From: an uncultured Sphingorhabdus sp.
Lineage (GTDB): Bacteria; Pseudomonadota; Alphaproteobacteria; Sphingomonadales; Sphingomonadaceae
Reading direction: 5' to 3'
DNA: 64,000 nt
Assembly (NCBI GenBank): GCA_937873665.1
Contig: CALMYW010000419.1
Location: forward strand, 44,607-108,606
Each line of letters opens with the position of its first letter. Position 1 is the stretch's first letter. Both the position numbers and the translations under genes were made by a program. Positions 8,352 through 16,316 of this stretch are shown here, piece after piece. Below the pieces are notes generated by a model that did not search any database, had not been told where the DNA came from, and worked only from the letters and a program-made list of their open reading frames with translations.

Positions 8352-9575
8352 TCAGGCCTTTTTCGCCTTGCTGCCAAAGCGAAGCAGGAAATATCCGCTG
8401 AGTGCGGAAAGAATGGAACCCATCAGTACGCCGATTTTCACAGCGTCGCCCTGCTTGGCATCGGAGAAGGCAAGGCCGCCGATGAACAGGCTCATCGTGA
8501 AACCGATCCCGCATAGCAGCGCCACGCCATAAACCTGCAGCCAGCTCGCGTCCCGCGGTCGCGTTGCCAGCCCGAGTTTGACGCAAGCCCATACGCTGCC
8601 AAAAATTCCAACCTGCTTGCCGATGAAAAGGCCCAGCGCGATACCGAGCGGCAGCGGTGCGAGTAACGCGTCCAGCCCGACCCCTTCAAGCGAAACACCT
8701 GCATTTGCGAAGCCGAACAGCGGCACGATAACGAAGGCCACGGGTTTTGCCAGTGCATGTTCCAGCTGGTGGAGCAACGAGTCTTCGGAATCGGGCGCGG
8801 CTTTTGTTCGACGCAAGGGAATTGCAAATGCGGCGAGCACCCCTGCGATCGTTGCATGCACCCCGGACAGCAGGGTCGCATACCAGAGCAAGGCGGCAAG
8901 GATCAGATAAGGCCACAGACGCGCCACGCCCAAGCGCCCCATAGCCAACATCGCCAGCCAGATAGCGGCGGCGGCACCCAATGCCATCATGTTGAGACTG
9001 GCTGTGTAGAACAGGGCGATGATTGCGACTGCCCCCATGTCGTCGACTATGGCAACGGTGGTCAGGAACAGTTTGAGCGATGCCGGAGCACGGCTGCCCA
9101 GCAGGGCAAGCACACCGATAGCAAAGGCAATATCGGTCGCCGCAGGGATTGCCCAGCCGCGCACCAGCGATGCATCGCTGCCAGCGATGAAAAGATAGAC
9201 AGCCGCTGGCAACGCCATACCAGCTGCAGCTGCAATCATGGGCAACAACCGGTCGTTCCAGCTGGCCAAATGCCCGTCGACAAATTCGCGTTTGATTTCC
9301 AAGCCGACGAGCAAAAAGAAGATCGCCATCAGGCCATCGTTAATCCAAAGATGCACCGTCATCGGGCCGAGTTTCGGTGTCAGTTCGGGCCCCGTTACCG
9401 CATGGATGAAATGGAAATAGCTCTCCGCAAGCGGCGAGTTGGCAACCAGCATGGCGAGCGCGGCAACACCCATCAGGATGATCCCGCCAGCCGCTTCGCT
9501 ATCGAGAAAATCGCGAAGCGCCGAAACAGGCTTGGCCGCTGCTGACTTGGCTTTTTCCATCATAGGACCAACCAA
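8352..9575 (-). CDS. nhaA: Na+/H+ antiporter NhaA
   Basis: A 407-residue inner-membrane antiporter that exchanges internal Na+ (or Li+) for external protons. It contains PAATDIAFAIG and, further on, the two adjacent aspartates of the ion site in TTVAIVDDMGAVAIIALFYT. Both are diagnostic of NhaA (E. coli protein 388 residues). The longest frame starts with TTG at 9575, which has AAGGGG five bases upstream; ATG codons at 9563 and 9560 are alternatives. The next gene upstream is divergent, and no regulator of the NhaR type is seen. Confidence 0.95.
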   Translation of the reverse strand: MVGPMMEKAKSAAAKPVSALRDFLDSEAAGGIILMGVAALAMLVANSPLAESYFHFIHAVTGPELTPKLGPMTVHLWINDGLMAIFFLLVGLEIKREFVDGHLASWNDRLLPMIAAAAGMALPAAVYLFIAGSDASLVRGWAIPAATDIAFAIGVLALLGSRAPASLKLFLTTVAIVDDMGAVAIIALFYTASLNMMALGAAAAIWLAMLAMGRLGVARLWPYLILAALLWYATLLSGVHATIAGVLAAFAIPLRRTKAAPDSEDSLLHQLEHALAKPVAFVIVPLFGFANAGVSLEGVGLDALLAPLPLGIALGLFIGKQVGIFGSVWACVKLGLATRPRDASWLQVYGVALLCGIGFTMSLFIGGLAFSDAKQGDAVKIGVLMGSILSALSGYFLLRFGSKAKKA

Positions 9576-9684
9576 TAGCGCCCCTTACATCATAAGGGCA
9601 ACGTTTTACGGCAAAGTGGTTGCTTTCTTCCTGTCGGTTCAAGTAATTGCCAAGAACAGGCGATTGCCGGATGGGTGGAATTCG

Positions 9685-10143
9685 ATGGACCAGCTTAACG
9701 TCGACAAACTGACCGATCGGCAAAAGGATTGCCTGCGGCTGGTCGCGCAAGGATTCACATCAAAGGAAATCGGTCGACTTCTTGACCTGTCACCCTCGAC
9801 CGTCGACAACCATGTGACCAGCGCCGTGCAGAGCCTTGGCGCGCCAAATCGCGGATCGGCCGCGCGGGCGCTTGCCGAAATCGAGCTTGGGCAGAAATTG
9901 CCTAGGCAACCGCAGGCGCTTGCCCAAACCGACCAAAACGCCATCCTGACTGCCGAAGCGGGAGGCAGCAGTTTCGGCCACACATTGCGGCGATTGCTGA
10001 TCCTTCCCCCGGTAGGAGGGAAGAGAAATGACCTAGATGGCACATCGCGAACATTGCGTATCCTGCAGGTCGCGGTTCTGGCTTTGGCGTCGGTGATTGC
10101 ATTGACGATCCTGGTATCCGGTCTCTTCCGGACATTCGGCTGA
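9685..10143 (+). CDS. LuxR-type HTH protein with C-terminal membrane anchor (copy A)
   Basis: A 152-residue protein with a LuxR/GerE helix-turn-helix at about residues 8-60 (TDRQKDCLRLVAQGFTSKEI, then SPSTVDNHV) and a single membrane helix at about 128-147. It lacks any receiver or ligand-binding domain. The reading frame extends upstream but GGGTGGA before the ATG at 9685 fixes the start. The DNA-binding domain is thus tethered to the inner membrane. It heads a cluster with a small membrane protein and an NfrB-like glycosyltransferase. Two relatives lie at 29942 and 53405. Regulation of the adjacent genes is inferred from position. Confidence 0.82.
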   Translation: MDQLNVDKLTDRQKDCLRLVAQGFTSKEIGRLLDLSPSTVDNHVTSAVQSLGAPNRGSAARALAEIELGQKLPRQPQALAQTDQNAILTAEAGGSSFGHTLRRLLILPPVGGKRNDLDGTSRTLRILQVAVLALASVIALTILVSGLFRTFG

Positions 10144-10186
10144 ACCACACACCCTTGAACACGGCACCAGCGGCGGACCAGAGCTG

Positions 10187-10267
10187 CGTCCTGCAGGATG
10201 CGTTTCTGATTTTCCGGCAAAGGTCGGCAATATGCAGGTCGAAGCCACCACCCCGACTTGCATATTG
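10187..10267. promoter_or_regulatory. Two inverted repeats in the leader of the 10293 gene
   Basis: A near-perfect palindrome GCGTCCTGCAGGATGC lies at 10187-10202. It is followed by a 14-base inverted repeat, CAATATGCAGGTCG (10228-10241) and its one-mismatch complement (10254-10267), around a 12-base loop. There is no T tract, so these do not look like an intrinsic terminator. Their place between the LuxR/TM gene and the next two genes suits operator sites or an RNA control element. Confidence 0.45.
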
Positions 10268-10292
10268 CCACGGTCGATGGTCTTGACAGGAC

Positions 10293-10730
10293 ATGCCAAC
10301 TACTTCCCTCCCCGACGCTCTGATCATCAGCCTGTTCTGGGTTTTTGCAGCCTTGTGTTGCGGTTTCGCCGCAATTACAGGTGGCAAAACGGGTCGCGCA
10401 GGCGCTGCGATGATCATGGCAGCAAGCGTCGCTTCAGCAGTAGCTGGCGAGTTCGGAAGCTGGGCACAAACCCATATTCCCGTCATGGCCATCGACCTAT
10501 GCCTTCTATTGGGCTTTTACTGGCTTGCCCTGCACAGCCAAAGTTTCTGGCCTATCTGGGCCACCGGTTTCCATTTGATTTCGGTAACATCGCATCTAGC
10601 GATCTTCTTCAGCGAAGGAGTCCGGCAGATGCTCTATTACGGATTTGGGGCATTCTGGTCGTTGCCGGTGATGCTCACCATGGTGATCGGTATCGCTTTG
10701 GACCGCGCGCGATTTCCAGTGGAGTCCTGA
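10293..10730 (+). CDS. Small four-helix membrane protein (copy 1)
   Basis: A 145-residue hydrophobic protein with about four membrane helices and no recognised domain. Its centre (IDLCLLLGFYWLALHSQSFWP, then ATGFHLISVTSHL) clearly matches the protein at 30890 (IDLLVLASFWWLAIHS, then TGWQLVAVLVHL), so the two are paralogues. Both follow a LuxR/TM gene and precede a gene related to the NfrA/NfrB glycan system. The histidines and tryptophans in the shared core are the residues to watch. It may be an accessory subunit of the synthase, which is inference. Confidence 0.68.
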   Translation: MPTTSLPDALIISLFWVFAALCCGFAAITGGKTGRAGAAMIMAASVASAVAGEFGSWAQTHIPVMAIDLCLLLGFYWLALHSQSFWPIWATGFHLISVTSHLAIFFSEGVRQMLYYGFGAFWSLPVMLTMVIGIALDRARFPVES

Positions 10731-10799
10731 ATCGTCTGCAACCCGCTGGGCATAACCGGTCAAGCCTGACCGTCCAGCAGAGCTTGGACCACGGGATCA

Positions 10800-12215
10800 A
10801 TGATATCGCCATTGGCTGCTCCCTCACTATGGTTGACGCTGGAGAGCTGGCAGCACGAACTTATGCTGTTCAGCGCTATCTGGTTTCTGGTTGGGGCCAT
10901 TGATGACCTGATTGTAGACGCTCTATGGTTGTTGCACCGATCCGGACGGTGGCTGGCACGCTATCGGATCGCCCCCCCGATGCGCGCAAGCGAACTGCCT
11001 GACCCGCAAGTTGCGGGCTTGATCGCCATCTTCATCCCAACTTGGTGCGAAGCGGACGTCATCACCACCATGCTCGCGCGCTGTCGCAACGCTTGGGTCG
11101 ATAATGGCACGCATTACCGCATTTACATAGGTTGCTACCCGAATGATCGCGTCGGCGTGGCGGCCATAATGGCTGGTTGTCGACAATATGGAAACGCCCG
11201 CCTCGTGCTGTGTGACCAAGATGGACCGACTTCGAAAGCGGACTGCCTGAACCGACTGTGGAGCGCCCTGACACGTGACGAACTTGCCGCCGGGTTAAAA
11301 GCCAAGGCAGTCGTGCTCCACGACGCTGAAGATATGGTCCACGCCGACGAGCTTCGAGTTTACGACTATCTGATCGAACGGGCGACCGCGGTGCAGCTGC
11401 CGGTGATTCCCGTGCGCGTTCCGGGCTCACGCTGGATCAGCGGTCATTATTGTGATGAGTTTGCCGAAGCCCATGGCAAGGCGCTGGTCGTGCGCGAAGC
11501 TGTGGGGGCGGCGATCCCGCTGGCCGGTGTCGGATGCGCGATATCGCGGACACATCTTGGCCGGATCGCGCTGAAAAATGGCGGCCTGCCCTTTGACCAA
11601 TCGTCGCTGACGGAAGATTATGAGCTGGGTCTGGGTGTTGCGGGGGATGGCAATCGAACGATTTTCGCTCGCATCCAGGATGCATCGGGCCAACTGGTGG
11701 GCACTCGCGCCTGCTTCCCTGACACGCTGGGTACTGCGGTTCGGCAAAAGGCGCGCTGGATGACAGGGATTGCGCTTGCGGGGTGGGACCGGCTTGGCTG
11801 GCAGGGCGGATTGATCGAGTTCTGGATGCGCATGCGTGACCGAAAAGCGGTTTTTGCAGCAATTGTTCTGACGGCTGCTTATGCCTGTATTTTCCTGACG
11901 GCCCTCTTAATTCTGGGCCAGCTTGCGGGGCACCATCAACCAAAACCTTTTGGTGATTTTCTGCTGATAGTCTTGGCCATCAATGCAGTTCTGCTGATCT
12001 GGAGGCTAACAGTGCGCGCCTGCTTTGTCGCCCGCGTGCACGGCAAAGGTGAGGCGCTGATATCGGTGCCGCGAACGCTGATCGCCAATATCATCGCGAT
12101 CATGGCGGCAAGGCGCGCGGTGACCGCTTATCTCCGCCATATCCTGGGTGCTGCCTTAAGCTGGGACAAAACGGCGCACAGCCATTTTCCGGGTTCGTCG
12201 TCCAGCACGAACTAA
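10800..12215 (+). CDS. NfrB-like family 2 glycosyltransferase, inner membrane
   Basis: A 471-residue protein with one or two N-terminal helices, a GT2 catalytic domain (about 75-330) and a C-terminal membrane region. Visible motifs are LHDAEDMV (about 175, metal/sugar binding), TEDYELG (about 269, catalytic base) and RQKARWMTG (about 315), the QxxRW-type acceptor motif of processive synthases. The layout matches NfrB, the phage N4 receptor-associated glycan synthase. It is shorter than E. coli NfrB because the extra C-terminal c-di-GMP-binding part is absent. The start at 10800 has only a weak ribosome site. The polymer made is unknown. Confidence 0.8.
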   Translation: MISPLAAPSLWLTLESWQHELMLFSAIWFLVGAIDDLIVDALWLLHRSGRWLARYRIAPPMRASELPDPQVAGLIAIFIPTWCEADVITTMLARCRNAWVDNGTHYRIYIGCYPNDRVGVAAIMAGCRQYGNARLVLCDQDGPTSKADCLNRLWSALTRDELAAGLKAKAVVLHDAEDMVHADELRVYDYLIERATAVQLPVIPVRVPGSRWISGHYCDEFAEAHGKALVVREAVGAAIPLAGVGCAISRTHLGRIALKNGGLPFDQSSLTEDYELGLGVAGDGNRTIFARIQDASGQLVGTRACFPDTLGTAVRQKARWMTGIALAGWDRLGWQGGLIEFWMRMRDRKAVFAAIVLTAAYACIFLTALLILGQLAGHHQPKPFGDFLLIVLAINAVLLIWRLTVRACFVARVHGKGEALISVPRTLIANIIAIMAARRAVTAYLRHILGAALSWDKTAHSHFPGSSSSTN

Positions 12216-12222
12216 GCCCCAA

Positions 12223-13698
12223 TCAACCCTCGCCAAACAGGTCCTGCTGGGTTGTAGAAGGCCCGCTACCAAAAGAAGGTTTCGCCTTTTGCGCTGGTGC
12301 TTTGCCTCCCTGCACCAATGCCTCGACACCGCCATCGCTAAAATTGAGGCGCACGACCCCTGCCGCCATAGCCTGTCTGCTGCTGACGATGGTTGACTTG
12401 CCATCAGCAGTTGTTATCCGCGCAAAACCACGGGCCAGCGGCGATTCTGGATGGAGCGAGTTGAGCAGCCGATCGAGCCCCATCAGCCTTGATTTGCGTT
12501 CCGCCAACTGACGTTCGATCAGCGCCGTCGGCAACCGAAGCGACTGTAACCGTTCTTCCGACATTGCCACACGGCGCCGCAACATGGCGGGCGACAACCG
12601 ACCGCAGACCCCTGCAAATGCAACCCGTGCAAGGTCTGCCCGCTTTTCCAGCCCCCTACGCAGCCGATCTGCCAGATCGTCAGCCTTCTGCTGACGCACC
12701 CCGATGATGTCGACCGCCTTTGGCAACAGCCTGATTTGCGCCGTCAGCCGTTCGCGCGCCCGGTCGACAAAACGGCGAAGCCCGCCGGTAAGCCGCATCC
12801 CGTTTTGCGTAAGTTGCTGTGCAAGATCGAGCCGTACGGGTACCGCCATTTCGGCGGCAGCCGTCGGTGTCGGCGCACGCAAATCGGCGGCATAATCGCA
12901 CAATGTCGTATCTGTCTCGTGCCCGACCGCCGAAATAACCGGGATCGAAGATTCAGCAACTGCGCGAACCACCGCCTCCTCGTTGAAGGCCCACAGATCC
13001 TCGATCGATCCACCACCACGCGCGACAATCAGCAAATCAGGGCGCGCCACCGGGCCATCTTCCGGCAGTCCGGAAAAGCCGCGAACGGCTGCGGCTATTT
13101 GTGCAGCCGCGCCATCGCCTTGCACCATCACCGGCCAAAGCACCACATGGCTGGGAAAACGGTCCTCAAGCCGATGCATCATATCGCGGATTACTGCGCC
13201 AGTAGGCGACGTCACGATACCAATCGTCCGTGGCAAATAGGGGATCGGTCGTTTGCGCGCGCCGTCAAACAGCCCTTCCGCTGCCAACCGCGCTTTCAGC
13301 TTTTCGAACAGCAGCATCAGCGCGCCTTCGCCGGCCAGTTCCAAACGGTCGGCAACAATCTGGTAGCTCGAACGACCGGCATAAGTGGTAAGTTTTCCGG
13401 TCGCGATCACCTCCAGCCCGTCCTCGGGCGCAAAAGGTAGCCGCCCGGCATTACCCTTCCACATGACTCCGTCGAGCTTGGCGTCAGCATCCTTCAGACT
13501 GAAATAGAGATGCCCCGATGCCGCCCGCTTGAATCCGGAAAGCTCACCGCGCACACGGACATGGCCAAAACGATCCTCGACCGTCCGCTTCAACGCGTTC
13601 GAAATTTCGGACACCGACAGGGCCGGGGCATTGCTGCCAGCCTTGGCCTCGGCTAACAGCCGCGCATTGCCTTCGTCATCGGGAATCGGGGAGTCCAT
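12223..13698 (-). CDS. xseA: Exodeoxyribonuclease VII large subunit
   Basis: A 491-residue protein with the N-terminal OB-fold ([30 protein letters not shown]), the catalytic core ([44 protein letters not shown]) and the long helical C-terminal part. With XseB it degrades single-stranded DNA from both ends. The frame runs on to 13887, but that extension lies inside purD; the ATG at 13698 gives the normal length. The start codons of xseA and the divergent purD are only three bases apart, so each gene carries the other's ribosome site and promoter. Confidence 0.94.
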   Translation of the reverse strand: MDSPIPDDEGNARLLAEAKAGSNAPALSVSEISNALKRTVEDRFGHVRVRGELSGFKRAASGHLYFSLKDADAKLDGVMWKGNAGRLPFAPEDGLEVIATGKLTTYAGRSSYQIVADRLELAGEGALMLLFEKLKARLAAEGLFDGARKRPIPYLPRTIGIVTSPTGAVIRDMMHRLEDRFPSHVVLWPVMVQGDGAAAQIAAAVRGFSGLPEDGPVARPDLLIVARGGGSIEDLWAFNEEAVVRAVAESSIPVISAVGHETDTTLCDYAADLRAPTPTAAAEMAVPVRLDLAQQLTQNGMRLTGGLRRFVDRARERLTAQIRLLPKAVDIIGVRQQKADDLADRLRRGLEKRADLARVAFAGVCGRLSPAMLRRRVAMSEERLQSLRLPTALIERQLAERKSRLMGLDRLLNSLHPESPLARGFARITTADGKSTIVSSRQAMAAGVVRLNFSDGGVEALVQGGKAPAQKAKPSFGSGPSTTQQDLFGEG

Positions 13699-13701
13699 CA
13701 C

Positions 13702-14979
13702 TTGAATATCTTGCTTATCGGTTCGGGTGGACGCGAACATGCGCTGGCGTGGCGGCTTTCGCAATCGCCTCTTTGCGAAAAATTGTTCGCAAGTCCCGGC
13801 AACCCGGGAATCGCCGAATGCGCTGAGTGTGTGGATGTCGATCCGACCGACCATGAGGCGGTGATTGCATTCTGCGCCGCGAAACACATAGAGTTTGTCG
13901 TAGTTGGCCCCGAAGCACCGTTGGTCGATGGGCTGGGCGACAGCCTGCGCGCAGCTTGTATCAAGGTATTTGGCCCCAATGCCAACGCCGCTGTGCTTGA
14001 AGGGTCCAAGGGCTTTGTGAAAGATCTGTGCGCACGGGAGAACATTCCAACCGCCGCCTATTCACGACATACAGACAAATCTGCAGCTCTCGCCGACCTG
14101 CCGCGGTTTGGCCTGCCCGTCGTCATAAAGGCGGACGGGCTGGCGGCTGGCAAAGGCGTTATCATTGCCGAGACAGAAAGCGAGGCCCGCGAAGCCATCG
14201 AACATATGTTTGGCGGCGGCTTTGGCGATGCCGGAGCCGAGGTCGTGATCGAAGAGTTCATGACCGGCGAAGAGGTCAGCTTTTTCGCGATCAGCGACGG
14301 CCAAAATGTCGTGCCTTTTGGATCGGCGCAGGACCACAAGCGGGTCGGCGATGGCGATACCGGCCCCAATACCGGCGGAATGGGGGCCTATTCGCCTGCG
14401 CCTGTGTTTACGCCCGAACTCGAAGCCGATGTGATGGACCGCATCATCCAGCCGACCGTCAAGGCGATGGCGCGCGACAGACGGCCCTATAGCGGCGTCT
14501 TTTTCGCCGGCCTGATGCTGACGGCCCAAGGACCGAAACTAATCGAATATAATTGCCGCTTTGGCGACCCCGAATGCCAGGTGCTGATGATGCGCTTTGA
14601 AGGCGATCTGGTCGAACTGTTAATTGCCGCAGCGACCGAGGGTGGATTGGCCGCAGCCGCGCGCCCCGTTCTTTCGGATAAATATGCCCTCACCGTCGTG
14701 ATGGCCGCGAACGGTTATCCCGGCACGCCCGAAAAGGGAGGGGCGATCACTATCGGAAATGTCGGCGCAGCGCGGATATTTCATGCAGGAACCGCCATGA
14801 AAGGCGATCAGCTGGTTGCTAATGGTGGCCGTGTATTGAATGTCACAGCCACCGGTGCTTCGGTAACCGAAGCCCAAGCCGCAGCCTATACCGCTGTCGA
14901 TGCCATCAATTTCCCGACAGGTTTCGCACGTCGCGACATCGGCTGGCGCGAAATTGAGCGCGAGAAGTCACAAAGCTGA
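13702..14979 (+). CDS. purD: Phosphoribosylamine-glycine ligase (GAR synthetase)
   Basis: A 425-residue ATP-grasp enzyme of de novo purine synthesis that joins glycine to 5-phosphoribosylamine. It opens with the diagnostic [15 protein letters not shown], then has [13 protein letters not shown] (ATP-grasp loop) and [14 protein letters not shown]. The start is a TTG at 13702, preceded by GGGGAG at eight bases. No ATG near here fits the conserved N-terminus. It is divergent from xseA with almost no spacer and is followed directly, without a gap, by a small membrane-anchored gene. Confidence 0.95.
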   Translation: MNILLIGSGGREHALAWRLSQSPLCEKLFASPGNPGIAECAECVDVDPTDHEAVIAFCAAKHIEFVVVGPEAPLVDGLGDSLRAACIKVFGPNANAAVLEGSKGFVKDLCARENIPTAAYSRHTDKSAALADLPRFGLPVVIKADGLAAGKGVIIAETESEAREAIEHMFGGGFGDAGAEVVIEEFMTGEEVSFFAISDGQNVVPFGSAQDHKRVGDGDTGPNTGGMGAYSPAPVFTPELEADVMDRIIQPTVKAMARDRRPYSGVFFAGLMLTAQGPKLIEYNCRFGDPECQVLMMRFEGDLVELLIAAATEGGLAAAARPVLSDKYALTVVMAANGYPGTPEKGGAITIGNVGAARIFHAGTAMKGDQLVANGGRVLNVTATGASVTEAQAAAYTAVDAINFPTGFARRDIGWREIEREKSQS

Positions 14980-15246
14980 ATGACGGGCGATGTGGTAACC
15001 GACTGGACCAGTTTTGCACTCGGTGTAGTCGCTGGTTTCGCTTTGTGCTTCTTACTTTTGCGACGAAAGCGCGTGCAAACGCCGCCAGTGCAGCCTTTAC
15101 AGCCGGTCGAATTGCCACCGGATCTCAAGTCACTCGTTCTGCTCTACCGCGCCGACGGGCGCTTGATCGAGGCGGTAAAGCTGGTCCGTGAACGAACCGG
15201 GTGCGACCTGCGTACCGCCAAATATCTGGTCGAGCATGTCCGCTGA
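14980..15246 (+). CDS. Membrane-anchored protein with L7/L12-like C-terminal segment
   Basis: An 88-residue protein with one N-terminal helix (about 10-27), a proline-rich spacer, and a C-terminal part (about 50-88) reading LIEAVKLVRERTGCDLRTAKYLVEHV. This resembles the end of ribosomal protein bL12, where KxVRxxTGLGLKEAKxLVE is the helix pair that contacts translation factors. The ATG immediately follows the purD stop, so the two are likely cotranslated. The similarity covers only about 35 residues and the role is unknown. Confidence 0.65.
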   Translation: MTGDVVTDWTSFALGVVAGFALCFLLLRRKRVQTPPVQPLQPVELPPDLKSLVLLYRADGRLIEAVKLVRERTGCDLRTAKYLVEHVR

Positions 15247-15353
15247 CAGTCGGCCCAAATTTGGTTAAATCCTGCCACTGGACACTGGCCCTTGGCCGGT
15301 TAAGGTGCTCGCCAGATGAATCGGAACAGCCAAAGGCTGGAGGGGAGTTTTAG

Positions 15354-16244
15354 ATGGAATCGACTGCACTCATTTTTCTGGTTGTCGGCTTAGCGGTTCT
15401 CGCCATCCTCTTTTTCGTTTTCCCCCGCAAAAAGGCGGAACCGCCCAAAGTCGCGCCAAAGATTGAAGCACCCGCCCAAACGGTATCGCCGCCAGTTGCG
15501 CCCAAAGCAGTCGAGCCCGAACCAGTCGTCGCAGAGCCTGCACCTCTGAAGGATACAGCAGCAGCGAAGCCAAAAGCGGCGGCTAAAGCCCCTGCAGCGA
15601 AGGCACCTGCAAAGGCGAAGGCGGCACCGGTGAAAGCCAAAGCGGCCCCTCCAGCAAAGGCAGAGCCCAAGGTCGAACCCGCAGCACCCAAAAAGACCAA
15701 AGCCGCTCCAAAGGCAAAGGCTGGTGCAGCGCCCAAAGCCAAGGCCGAGCCAAAAGCAAAAGTCGCTGCCCCCGCCAAAGCGAAAGCCGCACCCAAAGCT
15801 AAAGCAGCTGAACCGGTAAAAGCGGAGGCTGCGCCCAAGGCAAAAGCTGAGGCGCCAGTTAAGGTCAAAGCGGCGCCTGCTCCTGCGCCAAAGAAGGCGG
15901 CAGCCCCTAAAGCAGCAGCGCCAAAGGCGAAAGCGGAGCCAAAGGCAAAGAGCGTCGCCGCGAAACCAGCTGCCAAGCCTGCCATTCCTGACAATATCGA
16001 ACTGCTGAAAGGTGTCGGCCCGAAACTGGTGACCCTTCTCAAATCGCTGGGCATTACCAGCCTAGACCAGATTGCGAACTGGTCGGCTGCCGACATTGCA
16101 GACATTGATCCGAAGCTCGGCGTCTTCACCGGTCGCATCGGACGCGACAATTGGGTCGATCAGGCCAAATTGCTCGTCGCCGGAGACGTCGCCGGTTTCG
16201 AAAAGAAATATGGCGCGCTGGGCAGCGAAATAACCAAGGGGTGA
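15354..16244 (+). CDS. Membrane-anchored Lys/Ala/Pro-rich protein with C-terminal HhH domain
   Basis: A 296-residue protein in three parts: one membrane helix (about 5-22), a low-complexity stretch (about 30-205) of AAPKAKAE-type repeats resembling the histone H1 tail, and a C-terminal helix-hairpin-helix module (about 210-275; IELLKGVGPKLVTLLKSLGI). The HhH GxGxK turn suggests contact with DNA, and the basic tail would also bind nucleic acid. That would place a DNA-binding protein on the membrane, but this is inference. GGAGGGGAG precedes the ATG. An intrinsic terminator follows 35 bases after the stop. Confidence 0.75.
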   Translation: MESTALIFLVVGLAVLAILFFVFPRKKAEPPKVAPKIEAPAQTVSPPVAPKAVEPEPVVAEPAPLKDTAAAKPKAAAKAPAAKAPAKAKAAPVKAKAAPPAKAEPKVEPAAPKKTKAAPKAKAGAAPKAKAEPKAKVAAPAKAKAAPKAKAAEPVKAEAAPKAKAEAPVKVKAAPAPAPKKAAAPKAAAPKAKAEPKAKSVAAKPAAKPAIPDNIELLKGVGPKLVTLLKSLGITSLDQIANWSAADIADIDPKLGVFTGRIGRDNWVDQAKLLVAGDVAGFEKKYGALGSEITKG

Positions 16245-16279
16245 TGGCAGCCGCCATAGCGGCGCATCAAGAGGGGAAG

Positions 16280-16309
16280 AAGGCGGGGTTGCGTAACACC
16301 CGCCTTTTT
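16280..16309 (+). terminator. Rho-independent terminator after the HhH gene
   Basis: AAGGCGGG (16280-16287) pairs with CCCGCCTT (16299-16306) across an 11-base loop, and the stem runs into TTTTT. It separates this transcript from the convergent acylase gene at 16317. There is no T tract in the reverse direction. Confidence 0.85.
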
Positions 16310-16316
16310 CTTTGCC

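Noticed and set aside
8757..9545. 262-codon open frame antisense to nhaA
   Set aside because: Shadow frame of a clear NhaA; composition rich in Gln/His/Arg.
10187..10267. Intrinsic terminator after the LuxR/TM gene
   Set aside because: The inverted repeats have no T tract after either arm, so they were listed as possible control sites instead.
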